64,000 nucleotides of DNA, taken from contig JAUWYP010000006.1 of the NCBI GenBank assembly GCA_030615765.1, positions 1 through 64,000 on the forward strand, read 5' to 3'. Under the pieces are notes generated by a model. That model was not told where the DNA came from and did not search any database. It saw only the letters and a program-made list of their open reading frames with translations. Numbering within the stretch: position 1 is the stretch's first letter; the number at the start of each line of letters is the position of its first letter. Position numbers and translations under genes: made by a program. This DNA is from Dehalococcoidia bacterium. Lineage in GTDB: Bacteria > Chloroflexota > Dehalococcoidia > SM23-28-2. Positions 61,194 to 64,000 of this stretch are shown here, piece after piece.

Positions 61194-61907
61194 CTAGCTG
61201 GTGGTTAGGGATAGAGTGGGCTGGAGGTCCATCTTTATCCCTGGACCCATGGTCGTGGTCAGGGTCGCGCTCTTGATGTACTGGCCCTTGGCCCCTGGCG
61301 GCCTGGATTTGACGATGGCTTCCACCAGGGTGGCCATATTCTCCAGAAGCTGCTCCTCGTCCAGGCTCACCTTGCCCACGGGCACGTGCACGAGGGCGGT
61401 GCGGTCGAGGCGGAACTCGACCCGACCCGCCTTGGCGTCGCGGACGGCCTTGGGCAGGTGCTCGGGCTCCACCACCGTGCCGGCGCGAGGGTTGGGCATG
61501 AGCCCGCGGGGGCCGAGGATGCGGCCGAGGCGAGTGACCTTGCTCATCGCCTCCTTGGTAGCCAGGGCCACATCGAAGTCGGTCCAGCCGCCCTCGACCT
61601 TCTTCACCAGGTCGTCGCTGCCGACGTAATCGGCGCCCGCCTCCTCCGCCAGCTTGGCCCCTTCCCCCTCGACGAACACCACCACCTTCACCTCCTTGCC
61701 CAGGCCGTGGGGCAATACGACCGTGCCGCGCAACTGCTGCTCGGCGTGGCGGGGGTCGAGGGCGGTGCGCAGGTGCAACTCGACCGTCTCATCGAACTTG
61801 GCGAAGGAAGTCTCCTTGGCCAGCTTGACCGCCTCGCGGGGGTGGTAGCGCTGGCCGCGGTCTATCTTCGTCAGGGCTTCGCGAAACTTCTTGCCGTGCT
61901 TGGGCAT
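61194..61907 (-). CDS. rplA: 50S ribosomal protein L1
   Basis: 237 residues, normal length. [69 protein letters not shown] is the conserved N-terminal part, then [19 protein letters not shown] near 128-146. It binds 23S rRNA at the L1 stalk and can repress its own operon. It lies 2 nt after rplK. Confidence 0.97.
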   Translation of the reverse strand: MPKHGKKFREALTKIDRGQRYHPREAVKLAKETSFAKFDETVELHLRTALDPRHAEQQLRGTVVLPHGLGKEVKVVVFVEGEGAKLAEEAGADYVGSDDLVKKVEGGWTDFDVALATKEAMSKVTRLGRILGPRGLMPNPRAGTVVEPEHLPKAVRDAKAGRVEFRLDRTALVHVPVGKVSLDEEQLLENMATLVEAIVKSRPPGAKGQYIKSATLTTTMGPGIKMDLQPTLSLTTS

Positions 61908-61909
61908 GG

Positions 61910-62344
61910 CTAACCTGCCGTCTCCACCACCTCTACGCCCATGCTGCGAGCGGTGCCCTCCACCATGCGCATGGCGGCCCCGATGTCGTCGCTGTTCAGG
62001 TCCTTCAGCTTGATCTCGGCGATCTCGCGCAGCTTCTGGCGGGGGAGCTCTCCCACCTTCTCGCTCTTCTGGGCGGGACTCCCCTTTTCCAGCCCCAGCG
62101 CCTGCTTGATCAGCTCGGAGGTAGGCGGTGTCTTCAGAATGAAAGTGTGCGAGCGGTCCTCGTAGATGGTGATCTCGGCCGGGACGATGGTTCCCGCCTG
62201 GGAGGCAGTGCGCTCGTTGTAGTCCTTGCAGAAGGCCATGATGTTGGCCCCGTGCTGACCCAAGGCCGGGCCCACCGGCGGGGCGGGGGTGGCCTTGCCA
62301 GCCTCGAGCTGGATCTTGAGGACGGCGCGAATCTTCTTAGCCAA
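61910..62344 (-). CDS. rplK: 50S ribosomal protein L11
   Basis: 144 residues, with the N-terminal domain [38 protein letters not shown] and the rRNA-binding C-terminal domain ending [14 protein letters not shown]. It is the target of PrmA, also in this window. It starts 1 nt after nusG ends. Confidence 0.97.
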   Translation of the reverse strand: MAKKIRAVLKIQLEAGKATPAPPVGPALGQHGANIMAFCKDYNERTASQAGTIVPAEITIYEDRSHTFILKTPPTSELIKQALGLEKGSPAQKSEKVGELPRQKLREIAEIKLKDLNSDDIGAAMRMVEGTARSMGVEVVETAG

Positions 62345-62345
62345 G

Positions 62346-63038
62346 CTACAGCCTCTCCACCTGGAGGAAGTCCAGCTCTACCGGCGTCTCCCGCCCGAAG
62401 AAAGAGACCAGAACCTTCACCTTGCCCTTCTCCAGGTTGAGATCGTCCACGGTGCCGATGAAGTCGATGAAGGGGCCGTCGGTGATGCGCACGCTCTGAC
62501 CCAGGGCGAAGCCCACCTTGATCCTGGGCTCCTCGGCCCTCATCTGTCGAAGGATGGAGCTGACCTCGGTCTCGTCGAGGGGCGTGGGATGATGTCCAGA
62601 GCCGACGAAGCCGGTGACACCCGGGGTGTTGCGCACGACATACCAGGCACGACTGGAGCGCACCCGCTCGTCACTGGAAGCCGAGGTGTCATCCTCCTGC
62701 TTCAGCTCTATCATCTGCACGAGCACATAGCCGGGGAAGATCTTTCGGGGGACGGTGCGCCGCTGGCCATCGCGGATCTCGATCTCGTCGACGCAGGGGA
62801 CGACAACCTCAAAGATGAGGTCCGCTACGTCCATGTTCCGGACGCGGTGCTCCAGGTTGGTCTTGACCTTGTCCTCGTAGCCGGAGTAGGTGTGGATAAC
62901 GTACCAGCGACGGCCGTCGTCGGGCCGCTGCTCTTCTTCCTGAGCCTGCTCTTCCTCAACGGCAGGAGCCTCTGCCGCAGACTCCTGGGCAGGAGCGGCC
63001 TCCTTGACCGCCGGGGTTTTCTTCCTCCGTGCTGCCAC
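62346..63038 (-). CDS. nusG: transcription termination/antitermination factor NusG
   Basis: 230 residues, longer than usual through an acidic N-terminal extension of about 45 residues ([14 protein letters not shown]). The NGN domain ([37 protein letters not shown], then [11 protein letters not shown]) and KOW domain ([48 protein letters not shown]) are intact. It binds RNA polymerase and Rho or ribosomal S10. Confidence 0.95.
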   Translation of the reverse strand: MAARRKKTPAVKEAAPAQESAAEAPAVEEEQAQEEEQRPDDGRRWYVIHTYSGYEDKVKTNLEHRVRNMDVADLIFEVVVPCVDEIEIRDGQRRTVPRKIFPGYVLVQMIELKQEDDTSASSDERVRSSRAWYVVRNTPGVTGFVGSGHHPTPLDETEVSSILRQMRAEEPRIKVGFALGQSVRITDGPFIDFIGTVDDLNLEKGKVKVLVSFFGRETPVELDFLQVERL

Positions 63039-63050
63039 TTACTCCACCAC

Positions 63051-63350
63051 CTATCGCAAGAGAATGTGCTCCACCAGCCAGGCAAAGCCCAGATCGAGAC
63101 CGCCGAGGGCAGCGCCGATGATAGCGGCCACTACCAGCACGACCACGGTCAGGTGGACAGTGTCCTGACGGCTGGGCCACACCACTTTGCGCAACTCCGT
63201 GATGATATCAGTGATCCAGCGAGGACGCCAGGAGAGAACTCCTCCCTTGGCCCTGCCGGGAGCCGGCCGTGCTGCCGCGCGGGGCATGGCAGCTCGGCCC
63301 CGCTTGGGGCCCTTGGGGACCATCGGGTGGCGCCTCATCTCGCGACTCAT
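63051..63350 (-). CDS. secE: protein translocase subunit SecE
   Basis: 99 residues. A long basic N-terminus rich in Arg, Pro and Ala is followed by the SecE core ITELRKVVWPSRQDTVHLTVVVLVVAAIIGAALGGLDLGFAWLVEHIL with one transmembrane helix. The protein clamps SecY halves together. It lies 12 nt before nusG. Confidence 0.9.
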   Translation of the reverse strand: MSREMRRHPMVPKGPKRGRAAMPRAAARPAPGRAKGGVLSWRPRWITDIITELRKVVWPSRQDTVHLTVVVLVVAAIIGAALGGLDLGFAWLVEHILLR

Positions 63351-63402
63351 TCCAGCACTCTCTCCCCCACGTCCTACCTAGCAGCAGACAGGCTCGCCTG
63401 CG

Positions 63403-63567
63403 CTAGCGTACCTCCCGGTGCAGACGATGGCCGCGACAGCGAGGGCAGAACTTGCGAAACTCCAGCCGGTCGGGATCGTTGCGGCGGTTCTTGGTCGTCG
63501 TGTAGTTGCGCGAGCGGCAGTCTGTGCAGGCCAGATGGATTACCACCCGTTCTTCTTTCTTGGCCAT
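63403..63567 (-). CDS. rpmG: 50S ribosomal protein L33
   Basis: 54 residues. [54 protein letters not shown] has the zinc-binding CTDC and CPRC pairs of the Cys-containing L33 type. It fits between tuf and secE as in many bacteria. The usual tRNA-Trp between rpmG and secE is absent. Confidence 0.95.
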   Translation of the reverse strand: MAKKEERVVIHLACTDCRSRNYTTTKNRRNDPDRLEFRKFCPRCRGHRLHREVR

Positions 63568-63589
63568 GAAGTAGAGAAAAGCCTCCCCT

Positions 63590-64000
63590 CTACCCCAGTA
63601 CCTTGGTAAGAACGCCCGCGCCTACCGTGTTGCCGCCCTCGCGGATGGCGAAGCGCACCCCTTCCTCCAGGGCCACCGGCTGGATGAGCTCTATGGATAG
63701 CTTCACGTTGTCCCCGGGCATCACCATCTCTACATTCTCCGGCAGGGTGACGACGCCGGTGACGTCGGTGGTTCGGATGTAGAACTGAGGCCGGTAGCCG
63801 GGGAAGAAAGGAGTGTGGCGGCCGCCTTCTTCCTTGGAGAGGATGTACACCTCCCCTTCAAACTTGGTGTGGGGCTTGATGGAGGCGGGAGCGGCCAGAA
63901 CCATCCCCCTCTCCACCTCGTCTCGCTCCATGCCCCGCAGGAGGCAGCCTACGTTATCTCCGGCCTCGCCGCTGTCCAGGATCTTACGGAACATCTCCAC
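63590..64000 (-). CDS. tuf: elongation factor Tu, C-terminal part (cut by window edge)
   Basis: 136 residues are visible; the GTPase domain lies beyond base 64000. [38 protein letters not shown] is the end of domain 2. Domain 3 follows: [38 protein letters not shown] and [37 protein letters not shown]. The ATG-like position at the edge is internal, not a start. Confidence 0.97.
   Translation of the reverse strand: MEMFRKILDSGEAGDNVGCLLRGMERDEVERGMVLAAPASIKPHTKFEGEVYILSKEEGGRHTPFFPGYRPQFYIRTTDVTGVVTLPENVEMVMPGDNVKLSIELIQPVALEEGVRFAIREGGNTVGAGVLTKVLG

Noticed and set aside
63351..63402. tRNA-Trp gene between rpmG and secE
   Set aside because: The 52 bases are too short and show no tRNA arms.

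Overview
This 64 kb window is GC-rich, gene-dense chromosomal DNA of a bacterium. The housekeeping gene orders, the split aspartate-family genes, the F420-type LLM oxidoreductase and the many secreted proteins with Thr-Pro-rich linkers fit a member of the Chloroflexota (Dehalococcoidia or a neighbouring class). That placement is an inference from gene content; no rRNA or tRNA gene was found. No intergenic gap exceeds 300 bases.

Layout. 1-1205 is an M16 peptidase cut by the left edge. 1330-4100 (+) is a small metal/redox cluster: DUF134 regulator, 2[4Fe-4S] ferredoxin, zinc ribbon, Gly-rich DUF5320-like protein, NifX/NifB-C-like protein and DUF364 protein. 4122-7941 (-) holds an HNH nuclease, a MutM-type glycosylase, pheA, two TrkA/RCK proteins and a UspA protein. 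8108-9472 is a secreted beta-helix protein. 9555-13035 (-) holds holB, lysA and an MBL hydrolase. 13145-21384 (-) is the most unusual region: four tandem cassettes, each with its own strong promoter, encoding secreted proteins built from seven-bladed FG-GAP propellers or cohesin-like modules and ending in a shared dockerin-like double calcium-loop module. One cassette is broken by a frameshift in a run of eight G. 21596-26679 (+) is pdxS, a hicBA pair, pdxT, an acetyltransferase-like gene, a SpoIIIAA-like ATPase and tmk. 26821-28656 (+) is a fifth secreted protein with the dockerin-like tail, carrying seven Asp-box repeats. 28947-31070 is thrB-lysC; 31160-32416 is nfu and an LLM oxidoreductase; 32700-36215 is dnaE. 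36225-39365 holds PhoD, Ogt and an M23 lipoprotein. 39435-40262 is an AT-richer nuclease-like orphan.

40367-47242 (-) is the heat-shock block hrcA-grpE-dnaK-dnaJ-prmA under a perfect CIRCE operator, interrupted between dnaK and dnaJ by a proteasome-like Ntn-hydrolase gene lying between 15-bp direct repeats. 47436-50994 covers envelope proteins (M23/LysM, CvpA, PAP2). 51089-53774 (+) is larB-lipoprotein-larC (nickel-pincer nucleotide pathway). 53771-59914 (-) holds a lipoate-ligase homologue, a TolB-like propeller, a slipin, an unknown gene, an amidohydrolase, radC and a zinc-finger/LysM membrane protein. 59983-64000 (-) is the classic tuf-rpmG-secE-nusG-rplK-rplA-rplJ-rplL order, with a structured L10 leader before rplJ.

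The main candidate system is the set of secreted cohesin/dockerin-like proteins at 13145-21384 and 26821-28656. The two cohesin-bearing proteins could act as scaffolds for the propeller proteins through their dockerin-like tails, in a cellulosome-like arrangement without glycoside hydrolases. The modules are visible in the sequence; the assembly is inference. Other points of interest are the Ntn hydrolase inside the heat-shock block, structured repeat elements (one read in frame inside an enzyme), and an apparent ATC start codon for larB.
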